Shown: piece by piece, positions 15,734-24,970 of the stretch
Layout of the letters: every line of letters starts with the position of its first letter
Position numbering within the stretch: the first letter of the stretch is position 1
Source: Paracoccaceae bacterium
GTDB lineage: Bacteria; Pseudomonadota; Alphaproteobacteria; Rhodobacterales; Rhodobacteraceae
Length of the DNA: 59,973 nucleotides
NCBI GenBank assembly: GCA_028097405.1
Contig: JAOHEK010000018.1
Span: 1-59,973, forward strand
Reading direction: 5' to 3'
Position numbers and translations under genes: made by a program
The notes under the pieces: model-generated
What the model saw: only the letters and a program-made list of their open reading frames with translations
The model's database searches: none
What the model was told of the DNA's origin: nothing

Positions 15734-17956
15734 TTATCTGATGATCTGGTTCAGCGTTTCTGACGAACGCATTACGCCTGCGGTTTTCGCCGCATCGGTG
15801 TGGTAATACCCACCAACGTCCGCAGCACCACCGCGCGCGGCAGCCATTTCAGCCACGATCGTCGCTTCGTTTTCAGCCAGCGCCTTGGCGATGGGCGCGA
15901 AGTGGGCGGCCAGTTCGGCGTCTTCGGATTGAGCGGCCAGAGCCTGTGCCCAATACAGCGCAAAGTAGAAATGGCTGTCGCGGTTGTCGGGCTGGCCGAG
16001 TTTCCGACCGGGTGATTTGTTGTGATCCAGCACGCCTTCGGTCGCGACCTCGACAGCCAATCCCAACAGGCGCGCCTTATCGTTACCTTTGGTCTCTGCC
16101 AGGAATTTGAGGCTTTCGCCAAGAGCACAGAATTCACCAAGCGAGTCCCAGCGAAGGTGGTTTTCTTCGACCAACTGCTGCACGTGCTTGGGTGCTGAAC
16201 CCCCAGCGCCGGTTTCAAACAGGCCGCCGCCGTTCATCAGTTTCACAATCGACAACATCTTGGCCGAGGTTCCAAGTTCCAGAATTGGGAACAGATCGGT
16301 CAGATAATCGCGCAGCACATTGCCGGTCACCGCGATCGAGTTGTTACCAGCGCTGATGGTCTTCAGCGACGCGCGTGTCGCGTCGCGTGGGTCCATGATC
16401 TGGAAATTGCCTGCAGCGCCTTCAGCGTCCAAAATAGGCTTCACGTATTTGATCAGCTCGGCATCATGGGCGCGGCTTGCGTCAAGCCAGAAGATCGCCT
16501 CGCAACCTTCGGCCTTCTGGCGCGCAATCGCCAACTTCACCCAATCTTCAATCGGGGCTTGCCTGGTCGAGGCCGAACGCCAGATGTCACCGGCTTCGAC
16601 ATTGTGCTCGTGCAAGACGTCGCCGTTGGCGGCGGTCATGCGCACGGTGCCGGGTTTCGTGATTTCAAAGGTGGTGGGGTGCGAGCCGTATTCTTCGGCC
16701 TTCTGCGCCATCAAGCCGATGTTTTGCACCGTGCCCGCAATGGTCGGATCAAGCGCGCCATTGGCTTTGAAGTAGTTCACCGCCTCTTCATAGACCGAAG
16801 CGTAAGAACTGTCAGGGATCACGCAGTTCGTGTCGCTTGCTTCGCCATCCGGTCCCCAACCTTTACCACCAGCACGGATCAAAGCGGGCAGGGAAGCGTC
16901 GATAATCACGTCAGACGGTACATGCAGGTTGGTGATGCCTTTGTCGGAATTCACCATGTAAAGCGGCGGGCGCTCGGCCAGAACGGCGTCGATTTCGGCT
17001 TTGATCGCGGCGCCATTTGGCATTTCGGCCACGCGCTCGAACAAGGTGCCAAGGCCCGAGTTTGGATTGACACCAGCTTCGGCCAAAGCCGCTCCATGGG
17101 CTTCGAAAACCGGCGCAAGATAGGCTTTCACCCCATGGCCAAACAATATCGGGTCCGAGATCTTCATCATCGTCGCTTTGAGGTGGATCGAGAAAAGCGT
17201 ACCTTCTGCCTTGGTCGATGCGATTTCGTCTGTCAGAAATGCACCCAGTGCCTTGGCGGACATGAATGTCGCGTCCACAACCGTGCCCACTGGAAATTCC
17301 ACGGCGTCTTTCAGAACCGTGGTCGTGCCATCGGTGCCGAACAATTCGATCTTGGCGGGGCCTGCTTGGGCAGCCGACAAGGTGACCGAGGTTTCATTGG
17401 AACGGAAATCATTCGCACCCATGGTCGACACGCGCGTCTTGCTGTCGCTGCTCCATGTGCCCATCGAATGAGGGTTGGCCATCGCATAATTCTTAACGGC
17501 TTTCGCGGCGCGGCGATCCGAGTTGCCTTCGCGCAGAACTGGGTTCACCGCCGAGCCCTTGATGGTATCGAACCGGACGCGGATTTCTTTTTCGGCGTCA
17601 GTTTTTGGCGCATCGGGGTAGTCGGGGATGTCATAACCTTGGGCCTGAAGCTCTTCTACAGCAGCGGAGAGTTGCGGAGCCGAGGCTGAAATGTTTGGCA
17701 GTTTGATGACATTTGCGCCGGGCGTTTTTACCAGTTCGCCCAAAGCGGCCAGATCGTCAGATTGGCGTTGATCGTCGCTCAACCGCTCGGGAAAGGTCGC
17801 CAGAATGCGGCCAGCAAGCGAAATGTCCTTGGTTCCAATCGAAATACCCGCCGGTTTCGTAAAGGCGCGAATGATCGGCAGGAACGAAGCCGAAGCCAGT
17901 TCGGGCGCTTCGTCAACTTTTGTGTAAATGATGTCGGGGGTCGATGAATCTGTCAT
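15734..17956 (-). CDS. icd: Monomeric NADP-dependent isocitrate dehydrogenase
   Basis: The 740-residue length and sequence ([20 protein letters not shown] at the N-terminus, then TCA-type motifs such as [19 protein letters not shown] and [19 protein letters not shown]) identify the monomeric Icd2-type enzyme, not the dimeric form of about 400 residues. It decarboxylates isocitrate to 2-oxoglutarate and makes NADPH in the cytosol. It is a single gene with its own 318-base upstream region and a downstream stem-loop. The call is very firm. Confidence 0.97.
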   Translation of the reverse strand: MTDSSTPDIIYTKVDEAPELASASFLPIIRAFTKPAGISIGTKDISLAGRILATFPERLSDDQRQSDDLAALGELVKTPGANVIKLPNISASAPQLSAAVEELQAQGYDIPDYPDAPKTDAEKEIRVRFDTIKGSAVNPVLREGNSDRRAAKAVKNYAMANPHSMGTWSSDSKTRVSTMGANDFRSNETSVTLSAAQAGPAKIELFGTDGTTTVLKDAVEFPVGTVVDATFMSAKALGAFLTDEIASTKAEGTLFSIHLKATMMKISDPILFGHGVKAYLAPVFEAHGAALAEAGVNPNSGLGTLFERVAEMPNGAAIKAEIDAVLAERPPLYMVNSDKGITNLHVPSDVIIDASLPALIRAGGKGWGPDGEASDTNCVIPDSSYASVYEEAVNYFKANGALDPTIAGTVQNIGLMAQKAEEYGSHPTTFEITKPGTVRMTAANGDVLHEHNVEAGDIWRSASTRQAPIEDWVKLAIARQKAEGCEAIFWLDASRAHDAELIKYVKPILDAEGAAGNFQIMDPRDATRASLKTISAGNNSIAVTGNVLRDYLTDLFPILELGTSAKMLSIVKLMNGGGLFETGAGGSAPKHVQQLVEENHLRWDSLGEFCALGESLKFLAETKGNDKARLLGLAVEVATEGVLDHNKSPGRKLGQPDNRDSHFYFALYWAQALAAQSEDAELAAHFAPIAKALAENEATIVAEMAAARGGAADVGGYYHTDAAKTAGVMRSSETLNQIIR

Positions 17957-18274
17957 AAGTCGCCTACAAGGGTAATGGGTGTTGCAAAGGCATTATGCTA
18001 CCTGAACAAAAAGATCCACAGCCCTAAGATGTCAATTCCCTGTCTTGGTTTGTCAAGGGCGATCCCTAAGTTGAAAAAGGCTTTAGATCAGTGCAGTGGC
18101 GGTTCGACCAATGATCCGAAAATGACAGATCGGTCAAATCCGGCGCGGTTGGGTTCGGTGTCGCAAGCCTAGGGGACATGGCGGCTATCTTGGTGAATAG
18201 CAACGCACGAGTTCTTAGCTTCTAGAGCGCTGCGCAAAAGCACCAGAGGCCTAATATTAATAGTATCCGTGACG
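17957..18274. other. Intergenic region upstream of icd
   Basis: This 318-base stretch carries the icd promoter on the minus strand and the 3' flank of the DUF6505 gene. One 65-codon plus-strand frame (17975-18172) has no ribosome binding site and no family resemblance, so I treat it as non-coding. Confidence 0.5.
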
Positions 18275-18766
18275 CTAATGTTGGTGTGGCTCATCCAGTG
18301 AGCCGTGGACAGCCAGTTGGTCGAGGCCTGCGTCTTGGGGTTCGATTGTGCGAAAGCCTTCTTTCACACCAGCCTTGGTCAGTTCGCGGGTAACTGTCAT
18401 CAGGGTGTTGGCGGCTTGGCCGTCGCACATTTCGATCATCTGCATGACCTCGTCTTGCGCGACTGTCTTTGCGTCGTCCAAAGAGGGCGCGCCGTACAAA
18501 TCTACGAAGTGTTGCGACAGCCCTGCAATAAGGGTCTCGACTTCGATCTGTTCGATCTGGGTGACAGCAATGAAGGTCACGCGGCCATAGGTTTCAAGGC
18601 CCAGCCATCCGTTCGTGAAAGCTTGGCGGGCTTTGCCTACCAGATCAGCTTCGCCCCAGTTCGAAAACTCGAAACCACCCGAAATGCACCATTCGCCGGT
18701 GCGGGCCGGGGAATGAAAGACGTTCATGTCGCTTTCGTCGAAGTGAATGGCACGGGCCAACATCAT
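18275..18766 (-). CDS. DUF6505 family protein (formate dehydrogenase-associated)
   Basis: About 163 residues from ATG 18766, one base after the stop of the upstream gene (TGACATG). The longer frame to 18820 would run deep into that gene. No signal peptide or membrane segment is present. Conserved-looking parts are LARAIHFDESDMNVF and GEWCISGGFEFSNW. I recognise the type as a small protein found at the end of the Mrp/DUF4444 operon beside formate dehydrogenase clusters of Rhodobacteraceae. Its function is unknown, and an accessory role in maturation is inferred from context. Confidence 0.7.
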   Translation of the reverse strand: MMLARAIHFDESDMNVFHSPARTGEWCISGGFEFSNWGEADLVGKARQAFTNGWLGLETYGRVTFIAVTQIEQIEVETLIAGLSQHFVDLYGAPSLDDAKTVAQDEVMQMIEMCDGQAANTLMTVTRELTKAGVKEGFRTIEPQDAGLDQLAVHGSLDEPHQH

Positions 18767-18767
18767 G

Positions 18768-19472
18768 TCAGGCGTTCTCCAGCAAGTGGGTAAGGGGGAC
18801 GAGGTGGGTCGTTGTGTCATTGCGGATCAGCATGCCAAAGCGTTCGTCGACCCCTAGAAAGATGCCCGACTTTTGATCCATTTCGATAGGCGCGTCGATC
18901 CCGTGAGCCAAGCCGCGCCAGTCTTTGTGCAAGCTGGCGGGGCCGTCTTCTGTCCAGCGGTTGATGCCGACCAGCGTGTGTTTTACCCAAGATTCGATCA
19001 GATCGTCAGCGCTGACATCGGCGCAGCCCTCGGCATAGAGCGCGGTTTGATTGGGCGTTGTACCGCCGTCGTCGCTTTCTGGCCAAAGGGTTAGCTCCAG
19101 CCCGATGACCAGCCAACCGGGGTCGGCGTCGGGTAATTTGTCTGATGCAGCAACGCGCAACCGCCCGCAGGCGCCGCCGTTGATCCGCAAGCCACCGTTC
19201 CAATCCAAGTGCACTGCAACCTCGGGCGGGGCTAATGCGCCGAGCGCGTTCTGAAAGCTGACACCACAGAGCGGCAGCATCGTCATCGCATTTGCCAGCG
19301 TCACGTCGGGGGCGAACACCATCGCACCGCGCAGCTCGGTTGAGCCAAGGTTGTAGATCACCAAGCCTGCATCGCAGCCGCGCGTGGCTTCGCCGCAAGC
19401 ATGATCGAACGGATCGGTCGAACCTTCTACCGCTAGACCGGTGAACAGGGGAGGAAAGCTTGGCGTGGTCAT
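18768..19472 (-). CDS. Biotin/lipoate ligase-like protein (DUF4444)
   Basis: A 234-residue protein. The biotin/lipoyl A/B ligase fold is suggested by LDWNGGLRINGGACGRLRVA, comparable to the cofactor-binding loop of BirA/LplA. A C-terminal DUF4444-type part ends near the stop. It overlaps the Mrp gene upstream by 4 bases and is 1 base from DUF6505. Real ligases attach biotin or lipoate to a Lys. No carboxylase or 2-oxoacid dehydrogenase is nearby, so the target may lie in the formate dehydrogenase system, or ligase activity may be lost. The fold call is moderately firm and the function is not known. Confidence 0.72.
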   Translation of the reverse strand: MTTPSFPPLFTGLAVEGSTDPFDHACGEATRGCDAGLVIYNLGSTELRGAMVFAPDVTLANAMTMLPLCGVSFQNALGALAPPEVAVHLDWNGGLRINGGACGRLRVAASDKLPDADPGWLVIGLELTLWPESDDGGTTPNQTALYAEGCADVSADDLIESWVKHTLVGINRWTEDGPASLHKDWRGLAHGIDAPIEMDQKSGIFLGVDERFGMLIRNDTTTHLVPLTHLLENA

Positions 19473-20524
19473 ACAGCTCCCATTTCGATCAGTTTGCGTG
19501 CCACGTCACGGAAGCCTTGAGATTGCGCAGACTCGGGTTTGGACACAACAATCGGTGCGCCCCCATCCGCTGCGATCCGTATATCAAGGTGTAGCGGGAT
19601 TTCGGCCAGAAGCGGCACACCCAGTTTCTCCGCCTCGGCAGTGACGCCGCCGTGACCGAAAACGTGTTCCTCGTGACCGCAGCTGGAACATATGTGCGTG
19701 CTCATGTTTTCGATCATGCCAAGGATAGGGGTGCCCAGTTGACTGAACATGTCGATACCTTTGCGCGCGTCCAACAGGGCGACGTCCTGCGGAGTGGAAA
19801 CGATAAGCGCTCCGTCCAGATGAGCTTTTTGCGCAAGCGTCATTTGCACGTCACCGGTACCGGGCGGCAGGTCGACGATCAGCACATCTAATGCGCCCCA
19901 TTGCACTTGGGTCAGCATCTGCTGAAGTGCACCCATCAACATTGGTCCACGCCAGACGACAGCTTGATCTTCGTTTGTCATCAAGCCAATAGACATCATT
20001 GTTACACCAAAATTTCGAAGCGGCAGAATGACTTTGCCGTCGGGGCTTTGGGGTCTGCCGGACACGCCCAGCATCCGGGGTTGCGAGGGGCCGTAGACAT
20101 CGGCGTCCAACATGCCAACCTTGCGACCTTCGGCGGCCAAAGCGCAGGCAAGGTTTGCTGCAACGGTCGATTTGCCGACGCCACCTTTGCCCGACGCAAT
20201 CGCGATGATTCGGTCAACACCGGGTATTTTCTCAGGCCCTGATGGTTCGGATTTGCGGGCTGTGCCCAGATCGGGCGGTGCTTGCGGTGCAGAGTGTGCC
20301 GTCATTACGATGGACACCGTCGTTGCACCAAGAGCGGTCAAGGCGGCTTCGGCTTCGGCTTTTGCGGCCGCAAAGGGTTCGGGACTGCTGACTTCCATGA
20401 CGAAGCGCACGGCGTCGTCTTCCACGTTCAGCGCGCGGACCAATCCTGCTTCCACAAGATCAGAGCCAGATGGTGCCTTGATGCCTTTTAGGCAATTCAG
20501 CACGTCGTCACGGGTTAGAGCCAT
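19469..20524 (-). CDS. mrp: Mrp/ApbC/NBP35-family iron-sulfur cluster carrier ATPase
   Basis: A 351-residue cytosolic protein. Residues 1-85 are a MIP18/DUF59-type domain. A deviant Walker A, IIAIASGKGGVGKSTVAANLA, starts the P-loop ATPase. A CxxC motif in HICSSCGHEEHVFGHGG binds a bridging 4Fe-4S cluster between monomers. The family transfers clusters to apo-proteins. The small DUF6494 gene abuts it upstream with no gap, and it overlaps the ligase-like gene downstream. The setting beside a polyferredoxin and formate dehydrogenase suggests a dedicated role in loading their clusters, although it may also be the general Mrp of the cell. Confidence 0.92.
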   Translation of the reverse strand: MALTRDDVLNCLKGIKAPSGSDLVEAGLVRALNVEDDAVRFVMEVSSPEPFAAAKAEAEAALTALGATTVSIVMTAHSAPQAPPDLGTARKSEPSGPEKIPGVDRIIAIASGKGGVGKSTVAANLACALAAEGRKVGMLDADVYGPSQPRMLGVSGRPQSPDGKVILPLRNFGVTMMSIGLMTNEDQAVVWRGPMLMGALQQMLTQVQWGALDVLIVDLPPGTGDVQMTLAQKAHLDGALIVSTPQDVALLDARKGIDMFSQLGTPILGMIENMSTHICSSCGHEEHVFGHGGVTAEAEKLGVPLLAEIPLHLDIRIAADGGAPIVVSKPESAQSQGFRDVARKLIEMGAV

Positions 20525-20716
20525 TTAGGCGCCTTCGATCTTGCCTGTCACGACATGTTCGATGTCGAGGTCGTCCATCGTCAAAACCACTTTTGCAGAA
20601 AAGCTTTTGCCAGTCGTTTCGCCTGCATTGCGCATCGCCTCTTCAATGGCTTGCTGCGACGTGACACCGACCTGTTTTAGAAACTTCCGCATCGACATGT
20701 TGAATTCTTCGCTCAT
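20525..20716 (-). CDS. DUF6494 family small protein
   Basis: A 63-residue protein, MSEEFNMSMRKFLKQVG onwards, starting at 20716 behind the ribosome binding site GGGGGA; the longer frame to 20950 is artefactual. It is helical at the N-terminus (KQVGVTSQQAIEEAMRNA) and ends with a beta-like acidic segment. It abuts the Mrp gene directly. The function is unknown. It may be a partner or adaptor of the Mrp carrier. Confidence 0.75.
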   Translation of the reverse strand: MSEEFNMSMRKFLKQVGVTSQQAIEEAMRNAGETTGKSFSAKVVLTMDDLDIEHVVTGKIEGA

Positions 20717-20810
20717 TGTTTCCCCCCAGATGGACCGAAATTGTTGACGGTCCGACCCTAGCGACCGTAGGCTGACATGCAACCCGACGCGGACATATGG
20801 AACCGGCGGA

Positions 20811-21533
20811 ATGATGAAATACTGGATTGTGATTGCTGGCCTGATTGCGGGGCCGGCTTTTGGGCAGGATAAATCTTTTACTCTTTCAGCGCCCGATTCG
20901 ATGACGGCGAATGGGTTTCTGAAGCACCTCTTGCCGCGGTTCTCGCTCAAGTCAGGGATACGGATCTCGATCTCCGAGCCAAGTGATGCAAGCTTTGGAA
21001 CGAAGGGCGTTCCGGTGTTTCAAGACGGCGCGACGGTCTGGCATTTCTCAAAAACGGATGGGCCTTATACGGACGCGTTTCTGGACTGGCTGACCTCTGA
21101 TGTTGGCAAGAATACGATTGCGGCGTTCAAGGTTGATGATGTTGCGGTTTATGATCCGGATGTTCAGCAGCAAAAGGCAGTGGTTGAAAACGAACTTACT
21201 GGTGATGTCGTTCTGGGTGAAAAAGTCAGCCTGTCGCTTTGCGGTCGCTGCCATGTGGTCAATGATACGAACCGCATGAAAGCGATTGGCTCGTCACCGT
21301 CTTTTGCCTTGTTGCGCGGATTTCCCGACTGGCAGAACCGTTTCGAAGCGTTTTTCGTATTAAAGCCGCATCCGGCGTTCACGCAAGTTGAGGACGTGAC
21401 CGAACCCTTTCCCGATCACTTGCCATCGCCTATGTCGCCTATTGAGGTCACATTGGAACAGATCGAAGCGATCACGGCTTATGTCGGCTCAATCGAGCCT
21501 GCCGACCTTGGAGCGCCGCTGGCGGCGAACTGA
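20811..21533 (+). CDS. Periplasmic cytochrome c fused to a shortened TupA-like binding domain
   Basis: A 240-residue protein with signal peptide MMKYWIVIAGLIAGPAFGQ. Residues 21-116 resemble the two ends of TupA encoded at 33565 with the middle deleted. The N-terminal part, with HLLPRFSLKSGIRISI, matches TupA VLLPAIKEDTGLDVQL. Residues 90-116, with FLDWLTSD, match TupA LENWLTSD at its C-terminus. Residues 135-232 are a class I cytochrome c domain with haem motif Cys144-Gly-Arg-Cys147-His148 and a likely Met208 ligand. It should carry one haem in the periplasm. It stands between the divergent DUF6494 gene and the convergent polyferredoxin. The cytochrome part is firm, and the TupA relationship is my own by-eye alignment. 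Confidence 0.72.
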   Translation: MMKYWIVIAGLIAGPAFGQDKSFTLSAPDSMTANGFLKHLLPRFSLKSGIRISISEPSDASFGTKGVPVFQDGATVWHFSKTDGPYTDAFLDWLTSDVGKNTIAAFKVDDVAVYDPDVQQQKAVVENELTGDVVLGEKVSLSLCGRCHVVNDTNRMKAIGSSPSFALLRGFPDWQNRFEAFFVLKPHPAFTQVEDVTEPFPDHLPSPMSPIEVTLEQIEAITAYVGSIEPADLGAPLAAN

Positions 21534-21535
21534 CC

Positions 21536-23482
21536 TCAGTGGTCTTTACGCTTTGAAAAGTAATCTTCCGTGGTGCGCACCCTCGGGCGTTCGCCCCCCT
21601 GAAAGGGATTATCAGTCGAGTGGAATTGCGCCTGTATCCGGCAGTTTTCGCACATCTGGATCATTTTGGCGGTGCCCGATGTGGCGAACATGTCGTGCTT
21701 TCCCGCCAGTTGTGCGCTGATCCGTTCGACGGTGGATTTGACGCCGAAAAGGGCGCCGCATTCGACGCAAGGGAAGGGTTTTTCCTCGTTTAAGATCTGC
21801 TGGGTAAAGGCTTGGTCTGAAACGTCTAATTGCGGTTTCAGTTGAATTGCTTTTTCGGGGCATACATTCGCACAAAGCCCGCATTGCAAACAGGCGTCTT
21901 CCTGAAAGCGAAGCTGTGGTAGATCGGAATTGTCGCCCAAGGCTCCGGACGGGCAAAGCGAGGCGCAGGCAAGGCACAAGGTGCAAGCCTCGGTGTCGAC
22001 GATGATGGCTCCGTAAGGTGCGCCTTCGGGCAAGTCGATCATGTCGGTATCGGGTTGCAGGGTTTTGGCGGCAAGGCGCGCCACTTGGCGACGGGTGCCG
22101 ATAGGAAGGATGGGGTCGCATGTGATCGGGTCAACTTCAGCGCCATACAGCACCTCTGATAGGGCGTCGGGATCGGCGGGCTCGATCATCGCTGTGCCAG
22201 TTTTTCCGGTGATCGCATTTGCGAGGGCCGTTTGGTTTTCGATCACGTCTCGTTCGGCCGTCGGTGACAACAGGACGTCGACATGGGTGAAGCCGCAGGC
22301 GAGGGCGGCCAGCATCTCGGCGTGGCCAAAGCTTGAAAGGGCGTCGATCTCAAATGGGATCACATCTGCGGGCAGGCCGCGTCCGAAGCGTGCGGAAAGG
22401 GCGATCATCTCGCGGCCATGGGCGCTGTCGTGCACCAGCAGGCGCGCCTCTTTGCCCCCAGCCTTGCGATAGGTTGTGGCCAATATGTTTAGCCGCCGGA
22501 ACAGCACATCGATCGATGGTGCGTCATAGCTGATCGCGCCCGACGGGCAGACCGAGGCACAAGAACCGCAGCCCGCGCAGACCATCGGATCAATGGCAAC
22601 ATGTTCGCCAGCCGAGGTGATCGCGCCCGTAGGGCAGACGTTTAAGCAATTGGAACAGGCGGGCTTTTCGGCGCGGCTGTGGGCGCAAAGGCTGGCTTCC
22701 AGCCGGACGTAAAGCGGTTTTTCGAAGGTGCCGATCAATTGCGATGCCTCAAGCACGGCTTTGGCGACCGAGGGCGCGTGGCCGGGTTCGGCGCGCACAT
22801 AGCCTTCGCGTTTTTCGGGCGCGGGGATGGGGGCCGGGTTGCCGCTAAGGTCAAGTACGATGTCGCAGTCTGACACCACACCGGTTTGCGCGGCACCCAA
22901 TTGCATCTCACCGCGACCGCCGGGATTGGGTTGTTGAAGCGTGTTGAACTTGATGCGGAAGCCGCCCAAAGCTCCGTTGATTTGTTGCACTGCGCCGACG
23001 ACGCAATCGAAGCGACGATCAAAAGGAATGTTGGCCGCGTCGGGCAGCAAGACGGTGACGGCCATGGTGTTGCAGAGGTCTTCGGCGGCGCGCAGCGCGG
23101 CATCGCCCCCGATGATCAGGATCGTGCCTTCGGAAATGATATCGACGGATTTGCCGGCCTCAGCGGGCATGGCGGCTTCGGCGGCCAGCGCAGCCATTTT
23201 TGCGGTGGCCGTGCCTTCGCCCCAACCGGCACGGTCACGCAGGTCTACGAAACCGGCGATGTCTGCGTCCAATTCTGCGGCAAGGTCTTCGAAAGTTTGA
23301 CGTTCCTGCTGACAGGCGATGATCACATCGCCGCCTTCGATCTCTTTGGCCGCCTGTTCGATCTGGTCCATGCAAAGGCCCGCATAAACCTTCGAGCACG
23401 CCATGCCGGTGGCCGCAGAAATAGCGTCACCATCCAGTGATTGGCTTCCCAGACAATCACACAGAACAAGCTTTTTGGTCAT
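21536..23482 (-). CDS. Polyferredoxin-type 4Fe-4S protein of the formate dehydrogenase cluster
   Basis: A 648-residue soluble protein. The N-terminus starts KLVLCDCLGSQ and a central nucleotide-like region follows. Ferredoxin-type motifs are at Cys266/276/279/283, Cys302/305/308/312, Cys500/503/506/510 and Cys531/534/537/541. Two C-terminal CxxC pairs (572/575 and 611/614) may hold zinc or a further cluster. That gives at least four 4Fe-4S sites. There is no signal peptide or membrane span, so it is cytosolic. It is divergent from the DUF3305-led formate dehydrogenase operon, with 319 bases between starts. It could move electrons or clusters during assembly of formate dehydrogenase. The exact job is unknown. 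Confidence 0.82.
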   Translation of the reverse strand: MTKKLVLCDCLGSQSLDGDAISAATGMACSKVYAGLCMDQIEQAAKEIEGGDVIIACQQERQTFEDLAAELDADIAGFVDLRDRAGWGEGTATAKMAALAAEAAMPAEAGKSVDIISEGTILIIGGDAALRAAEDLCNTMAVTVLLPDAANIPFDRRFDCVVGAVQQINGALGGFRIKFNTLQQPNPGGRGEMQLGAAQTGVVSDCDIVLDLSGNPAPIPAPEKREGYVRAEPGHAPSVAKAVLEASQLIGTFEKPLYVRLEASLCAHSRAEKPACSNCLNVCPTGAITSAGEHVAIDPMVCAGCGSCASVCPSGAISYDAPSIDVLFRRLNILATTYRKAGGKEARLLVHDSAHGREMIALSARFGRGLPADVIPFEIDALSSFGHAEMLAALACGFTHVDVLLSPTAERDVIENQTALANAITGKTGTAMIEPADPDALSEVLYGAEVDPITCDPILPIGTRRQVARLAAKTLQPDTDMIDLPEGAPYGAIIVDTEACTLCLACASLCPSGALGDNSDLPQLRFQEDACLQCGLCANVCPEKAIQLKPQLDVSDQAFTQQILNEEKPFPCVECGALFGVKSTVERISAQLAGKHDMFATSGTAKMIQMCENCRIQAQFHSTDNPFQGGERPRVRTTEDYFSKRKDH

Positions 23483-23801
23483 GCCAGACTTCCTTCGTGG
23501 GCCAAGCCATTCGCCAGCTTGCAGGACAAGCTAGCCGCGATTCGTGATCAGCGTAACCATTTTCTGGGGCGATCGGATCACGGAATTGAAATGCTGCAGT
23601 TGCGAGATTTTTATAGATATTTTGCCACTGAACGCCGCGTTATCGCACTAAAGCCATCTTCCATTGAGTGATCAGCGATGCAGAGGCTTGCCGCGACGCA
23701 GCATTGGGAATTTTACTGACTTCGGGAGCGCAAATTTTACTTTGAAATTCGCAGCGCATCATCCAAAGTTGTTTAAGAATAAAAACACAGCCGGAGAGCG
23801 T
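23483..23801. promoter_or_regulatory. Divergent promoter region of the formate dehydrogenase operon
   Basis: This 319-base gap lies between the polyferredoxin start and the GTG start of DUF3305. It must contain the main promoter of the long rightward operon. An AT-rich patch TTTTTATAGATATTTTG at about 23608-23624 stands out against the GC-rich background and could be promoter or regulator DNA. GGAGAG at 23793-23798 is the DUF3305 ribosome binding site. Confidence 0.5.
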
Positions 23802-24362
23802 GTGACCGACAGGGAACAAAAATCAATTTCGATACCGCTTGGAATAGTGATCCAGCGTATGCCCGGCGTGACCCGCTGGGTCAGTCATGTTTGGAAAGCC
23901 GTGGGCGTTTTGCCGGGGGCTGCCAAGGCGGATTGGAAAGAGCTTCGCCGCGATGGTGACGCCGTTGAATTTCACGCCGCGACCGTACCGCTTGAGTTGT
24001 TCCGCACCGATACCGAAGCCTATCTTTCGGGTTTGTCCGACAAGATACCATCCATCTACGTTGTGATGCGCGACAGCGAAACCGATAAGCCGCTTAAGAT
24101 CGTGTTGGCCACAGCCTCGCCCTACGAGGCGCAGGATTATGCGGATACGGGCGAAGAGATGGTTGAAAAAGTCCCGATGCCCGAAGGTTTGGTGGCGCTT
24201 ATTCGCGACTATGTCGAACTTCACCACCAAGACGAGGTCTTTGTGAAACGTCGCCGCGATAAGTCTCGGGTTGATTTGAAAGAAGACGGGATTGGCGACG
24301 CGCGTATTCGGCAGACATCGGATGTCTATCGTGCGCCCCGCAAAACGGAGACACTCCATTGA
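23802..24362 (+). CDS. DUF3305 domain protein
   Basis: A 186-residue protein starting at GTG 23802, because GGAGAG is 3 bases upstream and similarity begins at IPLGIVIQRMPGVTRWVSHVW; the frame open from 23664 is non-coding before that. The DUF3305 core contains VPLELFRTDTEAYLSGL and IYVVMR. The tail is basic. It is cytosolic. It is the first gene of the formate dehydrogenase operon and its TGA overlaps the TTG start of DUF3306. The pair occurs widely before formate dehydrogenase genes. Its function is unknown, presumably in assembly or regulation. Confidence 0.85.
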   Translation: MTDREQKSISIPLGIVIQRMPGVTRWVSHVWKAVGVLPGAAKADWKELRRDGDAVEFHAATVPLELFRTDTEAYLSGLSDKIPSIYVVMRDSETDKPLKIVLATASPYEAQDYADTGEEMVEKVPMPEGLVALIRDYVELHHQDEVFVKRRRDKSRVDLKEDGIGDARIRQTSDVYRAPRKTETLH

Positions 24363-24970
24363 GCGGTGATCAAAGCTTTTGGTCCCGCCGCAGGGCAGGG
24401 GTTGAAGCCGAGGCGGACGCCGAACAGGCTGCCGTCGAAGCGCGCCTTTTGGCCGAAGAACACGCCGAACTTGAAGAAAAGTCTGACGGCGAGATTTTGG
24501 CCGAATTGAACTTGCCGGTGCCGGAGAGTTTGGGGCTGGGGGATGACTTTTCGGTCTTCATGTCGAAAGTCGTTCCTGATCGTCTGCGACGCCGGGCTTT
24601 GCGCGTGCTTTGGCGGTCAAATCCGGTTCTGGCGAATGTGGATATGCTGGTCGATTACGGCGAAGATTTCACCGATAATGCGATGTGTGTCGAAAACATG
24701 CAAACCACCTATCAAGTTGGCAAAGGCATGTTGAAGCACGTCCAAGAAATGGCCCGGCAAGCTGAAGAACGTGAAAACCCGAAGCTGCCCGAGCCAGAGG
24801 TCGAAGAAGAAGATCCCGAAGTTTTGGAAGACCAAACAGACGTGTTGGTTGCTGACGCCAGCGCGGACACTAAAGTTTCCGAAGTTGAGGAAGAAGCTGA
24901 AACCGACGTTGAGGTCTACACTCCACCGGCTCCGCGCCGGATGTCATTTAGAATTGAGGAAACCGCGTGA
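24359..24970 (+). CDS. DUF3306 domain protein
   Basis: A 203-residue acidic protein with a TTG start inside the overlap with DUF3305. The N-terminus FWSRRRAGVEAEADAEQAA leads into the DUF3306 core (LGDDFSVFMSKVVPDRLRRR, VDMLVDYGEDFTDNAMCVEN). The last 60 residues are a Glu/Asp-rich, low-complexity linker ending RRMSFRIEETA. It is cytosolic with no metal motif. It overlaps the torD-like gene by 4 bases. The function is unknown and the role in formate dehydrogenase biogenesis is inferred from constant linkage. Confidence 0.85.
   Translation: MSGDQSFWSRRRAGVEAEADAEQAAVEARLLAEEHAELEEKSDGEILAELNLPVPESLGLGDDFSVFMSKVVPDRLRRRALRVLWRSNPVLANVDMLVDYGEDFTDNAMCVENMQTTYQVGKGMLKHVQEMARQAEERENPKLPEPEVEEEDPEVLEDQTDVLVADASADTKVSEVEEEAETDVEVYTPPAPRRMSFRIEETA

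Noticed and set aside
16466-17689. 407-codon plus-strand open frame
   Set aside because: It lies wholly opposite the monomeric icd gene, whose protein is complete and recognisable. The frame has no family motifs and arises from GC-rich codon use.
17975-18172. 65-codon frame upstream of icd
   Set aside because: No ribosome binding site, no hydrophobic or conserved pattern, and position in the icd promoter region.
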